DNA from: Roseovarius dicentrarchi | GTDB lineage: Bacteria; Pseudomonadota; Alphaproteobacteria; Rhodobacterales; Rhodobacteraceae | Direction of reading: 5' to 3' | Assembly (NCBI RefSeq): GCF_003316635.1 | Contig: NZ_QNQP01000004.1 | Span: forward strand, 62,001 to 126,000 | DNA length: 64,000 bases | Part shown: positions 16,741-26,952 of the stretch, piece after piece | How the letters are laid out: the number at the start of each line of letters is the position of its first letter | Numbering within the stretch: the first letter of the stretch is position 1 | Position numbers and translations under genes: made by a program | The notes under the pieces: generated by a model | The model's database searches: none | What the model saw: only the letters and a program-made list of their open reading frames with translations | What the model was told of the DNA's origin: nothing

Positions 16741-19461
16741 TCAGCTTTGCGGGATGCGCAGAACCACGTTTTTGCCACGCTTGATATAGCGCAGTTCACT
16801 GTCGCCAATCGCGGCGACCTGGCCACCATCCAGCGCATCGCCAATGCGCACCTTTTGGTAGCGGCCATTGCCCAGCCGCACCAGCGCGCGGCGGCTGGCG
16901 GTACTGCCATAGACGCCGATCAGATTGACCTGGCGCAGGTTGATCGCATCCTTCAGGGTTGCCTGCTGCGATACCGATGCGCTGGACGGAATGCTGGGCT
17001 GTAGCCGCTGGGCCGCCGGAACCGGCTGCGCAGCCGCGCTTTGCTGGGTGCGCTTGATGATCTTTTCAAAGTCGCCGGGACGGCGCAGCGGTGTCAGGGA
17101 GGCCGTTACAGCCTGTGCTGTGGCATTCTCGAAGCTGTCCTCATCCGCCTCTTCTTCGGGGTCTGTATCGGCGGCGGTCGCGGCGGCAAGGGCGCGGTTC
17201 AGCGATGCGCCGTCCACCAGCGGTGCGGCGGCGGCGGTCTGAGCGCTTTGCAATGTGGCGGCAAGGGCCGCAATCTGTGCCGGGCGCAGGCGCGGGCGCA
17301 ACGCAGCCAGCGCGGCATCCGCTGCGGTTGCCTCGGCAGTCTGAACGTCATCACCGGCGCCGGTAACGGTGTTTTGGCCATCCTCGCGCGTTTCGGGCGC
17401 GGCCTCTGCCGGGGTTGGCGGTGTGGCGGCCATGATGCTGTCCGGCCGCACACGGGGGCGGGTGCCGGCCAGCGCCGGATCGCCGGTAAAGGTGGTGCCG
17501 GGCGCCAGATCAGGCTCGGCCGTTTCGGGCGTTGCAGTCACGGTGACGGTCTGCGGCATGTTCTGCGGCGGCGTCATCGGCGGGCTGCCCGCGAAAACAC
17601 GAACGCCCTGCGGTGTCACAACACCGCCGGGCGTGGCGCGAACAAAGCCGCGGTCGTCAAAGTCGAACCGCGTCCCGGCAGGGGGCGGATCCACCGGCGT
17701 TTCGGGCCGCACGTCGCGCGCATCCGGGGCGCGGCGCGGCATTGACGCCGGATCGCCCAGCCCCAGACCGGGATCGAGCGACACCTCGTAAATATCCGAA
17801 AGCGGCGCGCCGGCGACGGGGATCTCGGGCGATGTCGGGGCCATCTGCCAGATCCCGGTCGCCGCATAGCGGGCCAGCGCCTCGTCCGGGGCCAGCGGCG
17901 CGGGCAGATCGGGCAGGGCCACAACTTCGGGCCGGTCCGAGCCACCCGGCAGCGCGGCGATTTCGGGAAGCGGCTCGATCGCGGGCGCGTCGATTTCGGC
18001 GCCTGGCTCCGCCTCGTCTTCGGCCGGCACATCGGCAAGCTTGATATCGTCGCCCCTGCCAAAGAAGCGCGACAGCCCATCCTCGAGAAAGACCGAGGCC
18101 CAGGCCGCGACACCGACAAGGAACAGCAGCAACAGCGCGGTCAGGATCAGGCCCAGAAAGCGTGGCTTGCCGCGCACCGGGCTTTTGCGCGCGCCAAAGA
18201 CGGTCATGCGCTGCTTTTCATCCTCGCGCGTGGGGCGCGGGGCGCTTTTGGAGGCGGCTTTGGTCTTGCGGCTCAGCAGGCCGGGTTTTTCGGTCGGCGC
18301 CTCGGTGGTGCGGGCGGCATCGGCGGCATCGCGGTTCAGACGCTCGGACGGATCGGGGTGCAGGCTGGCCGCCAGTTCCGCCAGACGCGCCGGGTCGGCA
18401 ACGTCATCGCTGGCCGGGCTGGGCAGCGGCGGCGCCGTGTCGGTGCCATTCGTGTTTTTGGCGCGCGCATCCCCGGCCAGTGGCGGTGTGGCGCGGACAG
18501 CATCACCGTCGCGCGACGCCCGGATCGAGCTGAAGGCCGCGACGGGCGCCGGTTTCGACGGTTCGTCGTCCTTCGCCGGTGCACGCGGCCTTGGCACCGG
18601 GCCCAAGGGCGCTGCGCCCTTGACCGGCGGTGCAGACAGCGCGGCTGACGTGGGCGGCGCGACCTTGGGCGCGGCTGCCTTTGGTTTCTCGGGCGCCGGG
18701 GTGGCAGGTTTTGCAGGCTGCGATTCGGGCGCGGGTTTCGGCGTGTCCGGTTTTTTGTCGGGCGCGGGTTTGGCCGTGGCCTCTGCCTTGGCGGCTGGCT
18801 GTTTGGGGGCGGGCGGCGCGCTTGCAACGGCCTCAGCGGCGGCGCTGGCGACGGGGGCGTCCGCTGGTGGTGCTGCTGGCTCGGGCTTGGCCTCGGGCGC
18901 CTTGGGCATGGGCTGCGGTGGTATTTCCGCGTCGCCGGTTATGCGAATCGCGGTATCGTCACGCTCGACAATCGTGCCGTGGGGCAGGATTTCGCCCGCG
19001 CGGCGGGTGACGCCAAAAAACGGCTCGCCCCGAAACGCATCTTTGACGGGAATCGCGGCAAAACTGACAGCATCGAACCCGTGCTCGGCCGCAAATGCCT
19101 CGGCCTCGGCCAGTGTCTCAAGCGCGACGGCGGCCACCTGAATGACCCCATCCGCGGCGGTCCAGTCGTATTCCAGTTCCTCGACCGCGTAGGGCGTGGC
19201 GCCTTCCAATGCGGCGCGCACGGACGCCTCGGGGTCATTTTCCGCCTCGATCGACAGGTATTTTATCTGGTCGTTCGGAATGACCAGCTTGCAGGTCAGA
19301 TCGCCCGGCAGACGCGCGGCGCGGGTTTTCAACGCTTTCAGCGCGCGGGCCATGTCGCTGTCATCGAACGGGACATTGCCCACACGGACCCAGCCATTGC
19401 CGGACCGGTACAAAAGGCTGGCGCCTTCGGCGGAGAGGTTAAGTGCGAAATTCGGTTTCAT
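16741..19461 (-). CDS. Membrane protein with GspL/PilM-like N-terminus and GspC/PilP-like C-terminus
   Basis: 906 residues with an uncommon build. Residues 1-175 resemble the actin-like cytoplasmic part of GspL/PilM secretion and pilus proteins, including CKLVIPNDQIKYLSIEAEND and then ALEGATPYAVEELEYDW. Residues 180-430 are an Ala/Pro/Lys-rich disordered stretch. A single transmembrane helix lies at about 435-459 (LILTALLLLFLVGVAAWASV). A second long disordered Ala/Pro/Thr region follows in the periplasm, with a short conserved C-terminal domain at about 840-906 (INLRQVNLIGVYGS, ALVRLGNGRYQKVRIGD, RYIKRGKNVVLRIP) that looks like the GspC HR / PilP beta-domain. No other secretion or pilus gene is nearby. 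Domain assignments are by eye. Confidence 0.6.
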   Translation of the reverse strand: MKPNFALNLSAEGASLLYRSGNGWVRVGNVPFDDSDMARALKALKTRAARLPGDLTCKLVIPNDQIKYLSIEAENDPEASVRAALEGATPYAVEELEYDWTAADGVIQVAAVALETLAEAEAFAAEHGFDAVSFAAIPVKDAFRGEPFFGVTRRAGEILPHGTIVERDDTAIRITGDAEIPPQPMPKAPEAKPEPAAPPADAPVASAAAEAVASAPPAPKQPAAKAEATAKPAPDKKPDTPKPAPESQPAKPATPAPEKPKAAAPKVAPPTSAALSAPPVKGAAPLGPVPRPRAPAKDDEPSKPAPVAAFSSIRASRDGDAVRATPPLAGDARAKNTNGTDTAPPLPSPASDDVADPARLAELAASLHPDPSERLNRDAADAARTTEAPTEKPGLLSRKTKAASKSAPRPTREDEKQRMTVFGARKSPVRGKPRFLGLILTALLLLFLVGVAAWASVFLEDGLSRFFGRGDDIKLADVPAEDEAEPGAEIDAPAIEPLPEIAALPGGSDRPEVVALPDLPAPLAPDEALARYAATGIWQMAPTSPEIPVAGAPLSDIYEVSLDPGLGLGDPASMPRRAPDARDVRPETPVDPPPAGTRFDFDDRGFVRATPGGVVTPQGVRVFAGSPPMTPPQNMPQTVTVTATPETAEPDLAPGTTFTGDPALAGTRPRVRPDSIMAATPPTPAEAAPETREDGQNTVTGAGDDVQTAEATAADAALAALRPRLRPAQIAALAATLQSAQTAAAAPLVDGASLNRALAAATAADTDPEEEADEDSFENATAQAVTASLTPLRRPGDFEKIIKRTQQSAAAQPVPAAQRLQPSIPSSASVSQQATLKDAINLRQVNLIGVYGSTASRRALVRLGNGRYQKVRIGDALDGGQVAAIGDSELRYIKRGKNVVLRIPQS

Positions 19462-19604
19462 CAGACGTCTTTAGCACCCAAATATCCGCTGCGGGAGTCG
19501 CCACAGCCCATCTTGCGATTTTATAGCAGGTTCACGCCGAGGAAAAGACCAAGCCAGACGCCCCCGAAATCGGAGCGGCGCGCGCGGCGCCGCCCCGTTA
19601 CGGT

Positions 19605-20882
<1,278 letters not shown>

Positions 20883-20983
20883 GGGCTGTCCTTTCGGGGA
20901 AATGCGTTTGGCCGGATTTGTAGGGGATCGCACCGATTTGGGCAACGATCATACGGCGCAGGATAATTATGAGCCGCGCGGCG

Positions 20984-21988
20984 TCAGCGCATCCAGAACC
21001 CGTTCCGCTTGATCGTGTTGCGGATCGCCTGTTCGCGGCGGGGCAGGTCGTTTTGATCGAACAACGCGCGCACTTTCATGCCGCGCCCCTGATACACCAT
21101 GCGCTTGATCGGCTCGTATTCCTTCAGCACCTTTTTCACCCGGTTATGCGCGCTGATGCGGTGCAGCGCATCCACCACGTGATCGCCCTCGCGGGCATAA
21201 AGCAGCGGCAGCATGCGGTAGTGACAGCTGACGGCGCCGTCCAGATACCCCTGGGGCAGCGCATCGCGTCCGCCGCCCAGCGAATGGATCACCAAGGGCA
21301 GTGCCACCTGGTCCAGCCACGGGTCCATTTCCTGGCAAATCAGCTCATCGGGGGGAGTGTCGCGGATCGCCAGCGCGTAGTCCAGAAACCGCTGGCCGAA
21401 AATCTGCGGGCATTTGTAATAGAAAAACCCGGCGTTGAAATAAAGATAGCGTTTCCAGAACTCATCGGGCTGCGACAGGTCCAGCGAGCTGCGGTAATCC
21501 AGCCCGAACCTGTCATAAAGCGATTTCCATATCGCGCCATAGCCCGGCCCATAAAGCTCGGGCTTGGGCCACGTCCCCTCGCGCCGCAGGGAGGCGGAGG
21601 GGCGGGCGAAATCGAACGGCACCGATGCCAGATCGCCGGTGATCAGCGTGTCAGTGTCGAAAAACACGAACGGCTCGCCCGCGGGCAGGGCGGCGAGCGC
21701 CTCTATCTTGTTGCCGTAAGGGTAGCTGTGGCCGAAATGATGGTTGTCGAAGGGCGGAATCTCGGCGCCCAGCTCTGCCAGCAGGTCGGCGGTGTCGTCG
21801 CCGCGCATGCGCGGATCGTCCGGCCATAGCGGGCCGGGTTGCGGTTCGGCCACGAAAAGACGCCCGGTAAAATCCGGGCTGAAGCTGCGCAAGGACAGGC
21901 AAAACAGCAGCGCCTCATATTGCAACCGCCCGCCCTGACCGACGATCATTACGTTGAAATCGGGTCCGGGCGCGGGGTGGCTGGTCAT
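20984..21988 (-). CDS. Glycosyltransferase-like (GT-A fold) protein of unknown acceptor
   Basis: 334 residues. The opening FNVMIVGQGGRLQYEALLF and the acidic motif FFDTDTLITGD (D111, D113) resemble the nucleotide-sugar binding DXD of family 8-type glycosyltransferases, and YFNAGFFYYK is a typical late motif. No signal peptide or membrane helix. Roseobacter genomes carry similar proteins usually left as hypothetical. AGGA lies six to seven bases before the ATG. It stands between metY and tRNA-Tyr without obvious partner genes, so the acceptor cannot be inferred. Confidence 0.6.
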   Translation of the reverse strand: MTSHPAPGPDFNVMIVGQGGRLQYEALLFCLSLRSFSPDFTGRLFVAEPQPGPLWPDDPRMRGDDTADLLAELGAEIPPFDNHHFGHSYPYGNKIEALAALPAGEPFVFFDTDTLITGDLASVPFDFARPSASLRREGTWPKPELYGPGYGAIWKSLYDRFGLDYRSSLDLSQPDEFWKRYLYFNAGFFYYKCPQIFGQRFLDYALAIRDTPPDELICQEMDPWLDQVALPLVIHSLGGGRDALPQGYLDGAVSCHYRMLPLLYAREGDHVVDALHRISAHNRVKKVLKEYEPIKRMVYQGRGMKVRALFDQNDLPRREQAIRNTIKRNGFWMR

Positions 21989-22087
21989 ATCATTCCTGCT
22001 TGGGCAATCAGATCGGGGCGACTATAGATCGCGCCCTGCACATGCAGAAGGCAAACTTGACACAGATGCGTGACTAATTGTTAGAAG

Positions 22088-22171
22088 TGGTGGGCGACCT
22101 AGGAATCGAACCTAGCGTGCGTCTCCGCGAGGGAGTTACAGTCCCCTGCCACACCTTGCGGCCTGTCGCCC
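22088..22171 (-). tRNA. tRNA-Tyr (anticodon GUA)
   Basis: Reading the minus strand: acceptor GGGCGAC pairs with GTCGCCC, D-stem GCC/GGC, anticodon stem GGGGA/TCCCT around loop CTGTAAC (anticodon GTA), a long variable arm as expected for bacterial tRNA-Tyr, T-stem CTAGG/CCTAG around TTCGATT, discriminator A and an encoded CCA. 84 bases in total. Confidence 0.97.
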
Positions 22172-22207
22172 ACTGCGCCGGGTGGTTGAATACCTAGCGT
22201 GGGCCGC

Positions 22208-22236
22208 TGATTACTAGCGGATACCGCAGGCGTCAA
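22208..22236 (-). promoter_or_regulatory. Candidate sigma-70 promoter of tRNA-Tyr
   Basis: On the minus strand TTGACG (22236-22231) and TAATCA (22213-22208) are separated by 17 bases. The predicted start is about 30 bases before the mature 5' end. The -35 is good, the -10 only fair. Confidence 0.45.
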
Positions 22237-22323
22237 CCGCAAAAATCGCGGTCCGATATCGGCTTGCGCGCGCCCGGCTTGCGGCGCATCTTGCGCAGCT
22301 GAAAATACCGGGGGGCGTGCGCC

Positions 22324-23106
22324 GTGAAGAAACCGAAATGGGTGGTCGAAAAGGAACAGGCCAAGAAGGCCGCTGACGCTGAAACCGTCTGGCTGTTCGG
22401 CCTGCATGCGGTGCGTGATGCGCTGCTGAACCCGGCGCGCGAAAAATTGCGGCTGATTGTGACGCTCAACGCGCAGAACAAACTGGCCGATGCCATCACC
22501 GCATCCGGTATGACCCCCGAAGAGGCCGATCCACGCAGGTTTACCGCGCCGCTTGATCCGGGATCGGTGCATCAGGGCGCCGCGCTGGAGGTCAAGCCGC
22601 TGGACTGGGGCGATCTGGAGACGCTGGCGCTGGGCGACGGCGCGCGCGCGCCACGCATGATCTTGCTGGATCGCGTGACGGATCCGCATAACGTGGGCGC
22701 AATCCTGCGCTCGGCCGAAGTATTTGGCGCCTGCGCGGTGATCGCGCCGCGCCATCATGCGGCGCCCGAAACCGGCGCGCTTGCCAAAACCGCCAGCGGC
22801 GCGCTGGAACGGCAGCCCTACAAGCAGGTGCGCAACCTGTCGGACGCGATCCGGCAGTTGCAGAAAATGGGCTATCTCGTGGTGGGGCTGGACGGAGAGG
22901 CCGATCAGACGATCGAACAGGCGCTGGACGGGCGACGCGACCGCCCCATTGCGCTGGTGCTGGGGGCAGAGGGGCCGGGGCTGCGCCAGAAAACCCGTGA
23001 AACCTGTGACGTTTTGGTGAAAATCGCATATTTCGGCGCATTCGGGTCCCTGAACGTCTCAAATGCGGCGGCAGTCGCCCTATATGCCTCTCAGGCGCCG
23101 GACTGA
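22324..23106 (+). CDS. rlmB: 23S rRNA (guanosine-2251) 2'-O-methyltransferase
   Basis: SpoU-class RNA methyltransferase that modifies the ribosomal P-loop of 23S rRNA. 260 residues. The N-terminal substrate-binding domain opens WLFGLHAVRDALLNP; the SPOUT knot carries motif 1 DRVTDPHNVGAILRSAEVFGA-like residues (110-130), motif 2 IALVLGAEGPGL and motif 3 GSLNVSNAAAVALY near the end. GTG start. The basic N-terminal segment KKPKWVVEKEQAKK is common in this order. It is divergent from tRNA-Tyr and probably co-transcribed with the small zinc-ribbon gene 25 bases downstream. Confidence 0.94.
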   Translation: MKKPKWVVEKEQAKKAADAETVWLFGLHAVRDALLNPAREKLRLIVTLNAQNKLADAITASGMTPEEADPRRFTAPLDPGSVHQGAALEVKPLDWGDLETLALGDGARAPRMILLDRVTDPHNVGAILRSAEVFGACAVIAPRHHAAPETGALAKTASGALERQPYKQVRNLSDAIRQLQKMGYLVVGLDGEADQTIEQALDGRRDRPIALVLGAEGPGLRQKTRETCDVLVKIAYFGAFGSLNVSNAAAVALYASQAPD

Positions 23107-23131
23107 TCGGCGCTGCGGCACCGGGGGGCTG

Positions 23132-23515
23132 ATGCACAAGATCGCCACATGTTGTTACTGCGGAACGCGCGCGGCGCTGGTGCTGCGCGGCGAAGGACGG
23201 CACGAGCTGTCTTGCGCGGCCTGCGGCGCCCCTCTGCATGACATGAAGGCAATCCCGCAATCGCGCAGCGACGCGGCAACGCGCAGCTCGGCGGCCGGGC
23301 AGGGGACGCGGCGCCGGGCGCCGGGCAAGGCACCTGGCAGCAGGGCCACCCCCGCCAAGGTCGCAGCAAAGCCGCGGCAGCGGCGCAAACTGCCCAGATA
23401 TGACGACGACCATGACGATGACCGCCGCGCGCCGCGCCGCCGCAAATCCGGCAGCCGCTTTCTAAGCAAGGCGTTCGAGGAAATATGGGACGTTGTCGAA
23501 GATATCTTTGACTGA
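23132..23515 (+). CDS. Small zinc-ribbon protein of unknown function
   Basis: 127 residues. Two cysteine pairs at the N-terminus (CCYCG and CAAC, about residues 7-32) form a probable zinc ribbon. The middle is basic and Ala/Arg/Pro-rich, then a run of Asp with Arg clusters, ending FLSKAFEEIWDVVEDIFD, a short amphipathic helix. Looks like a nucleic-acid-binding or adaptor protein, but no function is known to me. ATG with GGGGGG upstream. It follows rlmB by 25 bases, so likely the same transcript. Confidence 0.7.
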   Translation: MHKIATCCYCGTRAALVLRGEGRHELSCAACGAPLHDMKAIPQSRSDAATRSSAAGQGTRRRAPGKAPGSRATPAKVAAKPRQRRKLPRYDDDHDDDRRAPRRRKSGSRFLSKAFEEIWDVVEDIFD

Positions 23516-23665
23516 CGCAGGGCGCAGCCCCGGCGCGGGCAGATCACAAGATGATCACAGATCCATTACCGCCCTTTCAAATGGCAGAAGACACCCCAGA
23601 TTGAGTGTCAGAAGCGGCGCACTGGAACTTCGACGCTTCATTTCACTGTCCCTCGTTCCGCACTT

Positions 23666-23702
23666 GCGCTCAAGGTTTGTACCTTGGGCGCATTTTTCTT
23701 TG
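23666..23702 (+). terminator. Intrinsic terminator between zinc-ribbon gene and CoA-binding gene
   Basis: Stem GCGCTCAAGG / CCTTGGGCGC (one G-T pair), loop TTTGTA, tail ATTTTTCTTT. It lies 150 bases after the zinc-ribbon stop and 66 bases before the next start, so the transcript either carries a long 3' region or a short RNA ends here. Confidence 0.85.
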
Positions 23703-23768
23703 GGATTGTTCGGATCTGGCGTGCGGCACCCCTTGCGCGTGCGCCGCAATCGCGGAATGGTCGGGGGC

Positions 23769-24185
23769 ATGACAACAGATACCCAGATCAAAGATATCCT
23801 CACCCGGACCCGCCGCATCGCATTGGTCGGCGCATCGGCCAATCCCGCGCGCCCCAGCCATGATGTGATGAAGTTCCTGCTGGAAAAAGGGTATGACGTG
23901 GTGCCCGTCAATCCCGGCCTTGCGGGGCAGACCTTGCTCGGCCAGCCGGTGGTGGCCAGCTTGCGCGATATAGACGGCGATATCGACATGATCGACATTT
24001 TCCGGCAATCGGCCCATGTCCCCGCATTGGTGGAGGAGGCGCTGGCGCAGTTTCCCCGGCTTCATACGATCTGGATGCAGCTGGGCGTCATGCACGACGG
24101 CGCGGCCCAGACAGCCCGCGCGCGCGGCGTTGATGTCGTCATGGATCGCTGCCCCAAAATCGACTACCCGCGCCTTATGCGGTAA
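23769..24185 (+). CDS. CoA-binding domain protein (CoA_binding_2 family)
   Basis: 138-residue Rossmann-fold protein. Motifs RRIALVGASANPARPSHDV (nucleotide/CoA binding), YDVVPVNPG, and the C-terminal HTIWMQLGVMHDGA plus VDVVMDRCPKIDYPRL, all typical of the YccU-like family. Binds CoA in known structures; cellular role unknown. ATG directly follows a GGGGG stretch. An open frame upstream runs through the terminator and is rejected as the N-terminus. Confidence 0.88.
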   Translation: MTTDTQIKDILTRTRRIALVGASANPARPSHDVMKFLLEKGYDVVPVNPGLAGQTLLGQPVVASLRDIDGDIDMIDIFRQSAHVPALVEEALAQFPRLHTIWMQLGVMHDGAAQTARARGVDVVMDRCPKIDYPRLMR

Positions 24186-24193
24186 CATCAGAT

Positions 24194-24237
24194 GCCGGGC
24201 GCCTGAGAAAATTCGCGAATTTTCTTCTGCGCCCGGT
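24194..24237. repeat. Composite palindrome with AGAAAATTCGCGAATTTTCT core
   Basis: The core at 24206-24225 is a perfect 20-base palindrome. It is framed by a GC-rich arm pair, GCCGGGCGC (24194-24202) and GCGCCCGGT (24229-24237). It fills the gap between two convergent genes and can act as a two-way terminator. A related element is at 61374-61416. Confidence 0.75.
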
Positions 24238-24238
24238 G

Positions 24239-24529
24239 TCACACTGCCTGAAAGTCTGCGGCGATTCGCATTTCGCGCATGGGGCGCACATGCGCGGTGC
24301 AGGCCGAATAGGTCGGATGCGCCTTGAACGCGGCCAGCGCGGCCTCGTCGGCAAATTCGGCATAGACGACCAGATCGGGCGCGTCAGCGGTGATGGCGTC
24401 GGTCTGGAAATTGCGACCCACCTCGAAATGATCGGCGTGGGGGATGGTGGCCAGCATCATCAAACCCTCGCGCACGGTTTCGACAGATTGGCCTTCGGCG
24501 GCCGAAAAGAAAACGATGTGGCGGATCAT
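24239..24529 (-). CDS. Dabb (stress-responsive A/B barrel) domain protein
   Basis: 96 residues forming one dimeric alpha/beta-barrel domain: start MIRHIVFFSA, central FEVGRNFQTDA, then DLVVYAEFADEAALAAFKAHPTY and the closing VRPMREMRIAADF. Function in bacteria is unclear; relatives respond to stress or act as small cyclases and monooxygenases. A strong AAGGAGGG ribosome site precedes the ATG. It is the downstream neighbour of hisE on the same strand (30 bases), possibly co-transcribed by chance. Confidence 0.88.
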   Translation of the reverse strand: MIRHIVFFSAAEGQSVETVREGLMMLATIPHADHFEVGRNFQTDAITADAPDLVVYAEFADEAALAAFKAHPTYSACTAHVRPMREMRIAADFQAV

Positions 24530-24559
24530 GTCTGCCCTCCTTATGGTCTCAGGATGGTC

Positions 24560-24874
24560 TCAGGGATTTGGGCGCGCGGCTTTTTCAGCAAGCCCCGACT
24601 GCCCCTGACGGCGGCCAAGTTCGTCCATCACGTCGCTCAGCGCGATGCCGCGCGAGTGCAGCATCACCAGCAGGTGAAACAGCACATCCGCCGCTTCGCG
24701 GGTCAATGCGGCGCGGTCATCCCTGACCGCTTCGATGATGGCCTCAATCGCCTCTTCGCCGAATTTTTCCGCGCATTTTTCCGGGCCTTTCGCCAGCAAG
24801 CGGGCGGTCCAGCTGCTGTCGGGGTCGGCTGCCGCGCGCGCGGCGATTGTGGCTGCCAGATCGTCCAGGGTCAT
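24560..24874 (-). CDS. hisE: Phosphoribosyl-ATP pyrophosphatase
   Basis: Second step of histidine synthesis, hydrolysing phosphoribosyl-ATP to phosphoribosyl-AMP. 104 residues of the all-alpha MazG-like fold: [33 protein letters not shown] and [18 protein letters not shown], which contain the metal-binding acidic residues. HisI is a separate gene elsewhere. The ATG overlaps the hisF stop by four bases (ATGA). The long open frame extending upstream is out of register with hisF and not coding. Confidence 0.95.
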   Translation of the reverse strand: MTLDDLAATIAARAAADPDSSWTARLLAKGPEKCAEKFGEEAIEAIIEAVRDDRAALTREAADVLFHLLVMLHSRGIALSDVMDELGRRQGQSGLAEKAARPNP

Positions 24875-25635
24875 CGGCCCATCCTCATCGGAATACCGGC
24901 GGCCTGCATATGGGCCTTGGCCTCGCCGATCGTAAATTCGCCAAAGTGGAAAATCGACGCGGCCAGCACCGCGCTGGCCCCCCCTTGCGTCACGCCTTCT
25001 ACCAGGTGATCCAGCGTGCCGACCCCGCCGGATGCGATCACCGGAATATCCACCGCATCGCTGATCGCGCGTGTCAGCGGCAGGTTGAACCCCGCCCGCG
25101 TGCCGTCGCGGTCCATCGAGGTCAGCAGAATTTCCCCGGCGCCGTTGCTCGCCACCAGACGTGCGAATTCCACCGCGTCGATACCGGTTGCGCGGCGCCC
25201 GCCATGGGTGAAAATCTCCCATTTTCCGGGCGATACCGTCTTGGCGTCGATGGCCACCACGATGCACTGGCTGCCAAACTGGTCCGACGCGGCGCGCACC
25301 ACATCGGGATTCGCCACCGCGGCGGAGTTGAAGCTGACCTTGTCCGCGCCCGCGAGCAGCAAGGCGCGGACATCGCCCGGCGTTCGCACGCCGCCTCCCA
25401 CGGTCAGGGGGATATAGCACTGCTCGGCGGTGCGGCGCACGACGTCGAACATGGTGCCGCGATTCTCATGCGTGGCGTGGATATCGAGAAAACACAGCTC
25501 ATCCGCGCCAGCCGCATCATAGGCGCGCGCCGCATCCACCGGATCGCCCGCATCGCGCAGATCGACAAAGTTGACGCCCTTGACCACGCGGCCATCGGCC
25601 ACGTCAAGGCAGGGAATGATACGGGTTTTCAGCAT
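24871..25635 (-). CDS. hisF: Imidazole glycerol phosphate synthase cyclase subunit
   Basis: TIM-barrel subunit that uses ammonia from HisH to form imidazole glycerol phosphate and AICAR. 254 residues. Catalytic D11 in [17 protein letters not shown] and the second aspartate in VVAIDAKTV; phosphate loops [12 protein letters not shown] and [12 protein letters not shown]. It is coupled with hisE by ATGA overlap. It is separated from hisA by an opposite-strand gene, so it needs its own promoter in the 25636-25743 gap, or readthrough. No ribosome site is evident before its ATG. Confidence 0.97.
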   Translation of the reverse strand: MLKTRIIPCLDVADGRVVKGVNFVDLRDAGDPVDAARAYDAAGADELCFLDIHATHENRGTMFDVVRRTAEQCYIPLTVGGGVRTPGDVRALLLAGADKVSFNSAAVANPDVVRAASDQFGSQCIVVAIDAKTVSPGKWEIFTHGGRRATGIDAVEFARLVASNGAGEILLTSMDRDGTRAGFNLPLTRAISDAVDIPVIASGGVGTLDHLVEGVTQGGASAVLAASIFHFGEFTIGEAKAHMQAAGIPMRMGR

Positions 25636-25663
25636 TATGCGCCGCGCCTTTGTACTGCGTTAC

Positions 25664-25688
25664 GGAACGTTTAGGTCCATTTGCCGTT
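25664..25688 (+). promoter_or_regulatory. Candidate EcfG-type general stress promoter for the DUF302 gene
   Basis: GGAAC (25664-25668), 16 bases, CGTT (25685-25688): an exact match to the alphaproteobacterial EcfG consensus GGAAC-N16/17-CGTT. The predicted start site is about 50 bases upstream of the DUF302 ATG. Confidence 0.6.
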
Positions 25689-25743
25689 GGGGGCCAGTGG
25701 GTGGCCACCGCAAATTCACGTAATTTCCAAAAGGAGACAGCTG

Positions 25744-26205
25744 ATGCGACCTCTTATCACAGCCGCCGCGCTGACGGCATTCACCGCGATGACGGCCCCG
25801 GCATGGGCCGGACCGGACGGTCTGATCCGCGTCAAGGCCGGCGGCGACGTTGCCACAACGATGGACGCGCTGGTGCAGGCGGTAGAGGGGGCAGGCGTCA
25901 CCGTGTTTGCCCGCATCGACCACGCCGAAGGCGCCAAGGGCGCAGGCATGGATCTGGCCCCCGAGCAGGTGCTGATTTTCGGCAAGCCCGAGCATGGCAC
26001 GCAGGCCATGCAGGCCGATCCGCTGACCGGGCTGCTGCTGCCGATGAAGGTGCTGGTCTATGAGGATGCAGATGGCCAGACGTGGCTGGTATATCAGGAC
26101 GTTGCCGAGATGTTTGACGATTACGATATCCCCGATGATGCCGAATTCGTGCAATCAATGACCAAGGGCCTGAAGACCCTCACCACCAAGGCGGCGGGCG
26201 GTTAA
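25744..26205 (+). CDS. Exported DUF302 domain protein
   Basis: 153 residues: signal peptide [22 protein letters not shown], then one DUF302 domain with the family pattern [38 protein letters not shown]. Function unknown; exported, so periplasmic. ATG follows AAGGAGA; the upstream in-frame ATG at 25681 would precede the promoter start and break the signal peptide. It lies on the opposite strand between hisF and hisA and its stop shares TTAA with the hisA stop. A GGAAC-N16-CGTT promoter precedes it, suggesting general stress control. Confidence 0.85.
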   Translation: MRPLITAAALTAFTAMTAPAWAGPDGLIRVKAGGDVATTMDALVQAVEGAGVTVFARIDHAEGAKGAGMDLAPEQVLIFGKPEHGTQAMQADPLTGLLLPMKVLVYEDADGQTWLVYQDVAEMFDDYDIPDDAEFVQSMTKGLKTLTTKAAGG

Positions 26206-26924
26206 TCCGCCAGCGCAGCCAGCGCTGCGCGCAGATCCAGCGCTCCGTCATACAGCGCGCGGCCCGAAATGGCACCGTTCAGGGGCGCGCCGCAATCGCG
26301 CAGGGCAATCAGATCAGCCAGCGAACTGACGCCGCCGGACGCGATCACCGGGATGCTGACGGCATTGGCCAGCGCCGCCGTCGCCTCGACATTTGGCCCC
26401 TGCATGGCGCCGTCGCGGTCGATGTCGGTGTAGATGATCGCAGCCACGCCCGCATCCTCGAAGCTGCGGGCGAGGTCGGTAACCATCACTTCGGTTTCCT
26501 CCGCCCAGCCCTTGGTCGCCACGCGGCCATTCCGCGCGTCGATGCCAACGGCCACCTGTCCGGGGAACGCGCGGGCCGCCTCGAGCACCAGCGCGGGGTT
26601 CTCCACCGCCACCGTGCCAAGGATGACGCGCGCCAACCCCTTGGATAGCCAGCCCTCAATCGTGGCCATGTCGCGGATGCCGCCGCCCAGCTGCGCGGGA
26701 ACTTTGCAGCGTTTCAGGATTTCCTCCACCGGGGCCGCATTGACAGGCGCGCCGGCGAAGGCGCCGTTCAGATCCACCAGATGCAACCATTCGCAACCCG
26801 CCGCGACGAAGGCTTCGGCCTGTGCGGCGGGATCGTCGTTGAACACGGTCGCCGCGTCCATTTCGCCGCGCAAAAGGCGCACGGCCTGGCCGTCCTTGAG
26901 GTCGATGGCGGGGTAAAGGATCAT
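26202..26924 (-). CDS. hisA: 1-(5-phosphoribosyl)-5-[(5-phosphoribosylamino)methylideneamino]imidazole-4-carboxamide isomerase
   Basis: Fourth histidine step (ProFAR isomerase), a TIM barrel of 240 residues. Catalytic D8 in [17 protein letters not shown] and the second aspartate in [16 protein letters not shown]; phosphate sites AQLGGGIRD and [12 protein letters not shown] lies nine bases before the ATG. It is 28 bases after hisH on the same strand. Its stop overlaps the convergent DUF302 gene stop. Confidence 0.97.
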   Translation of the reverse strand: MILYPAIDLKDGQAVRLLRGEMDAATVFNDDPAAQAEAFVAAGCEWLHLVDLNGAFAGAPVNAAPVEEILKRCKVPAQLGGGIRDMATIEGWLSKGLARVILGTVAVENPALVLEAARAFPGQVAVGIDARNGRVATKGWAEETEVMVTDLARSFEDAGVAAIIYTDIDRDGAMQGPNVEATAALANAVSIPVIASGGVSSLADLIALRDCGAPLNGAISGRALYDGALDLRAALAALAD

Positions 26925-26952
26925 GGGTTAACCTATTGATAAAAAAGCCGGA

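Noticed and set aside
20883..20945. Possible SAM riboswitch before metY
   Set aside because: Sequence does not show the paired SAM-II or SAM/SAH pattern, only a ribosome site.
22088..22171. Phage or island attachment site at tRNA-Tyr
   Set aside because: No integrase and no repeated tRNA 3' end nearby; both flanks are ordinary chromosomal genes.
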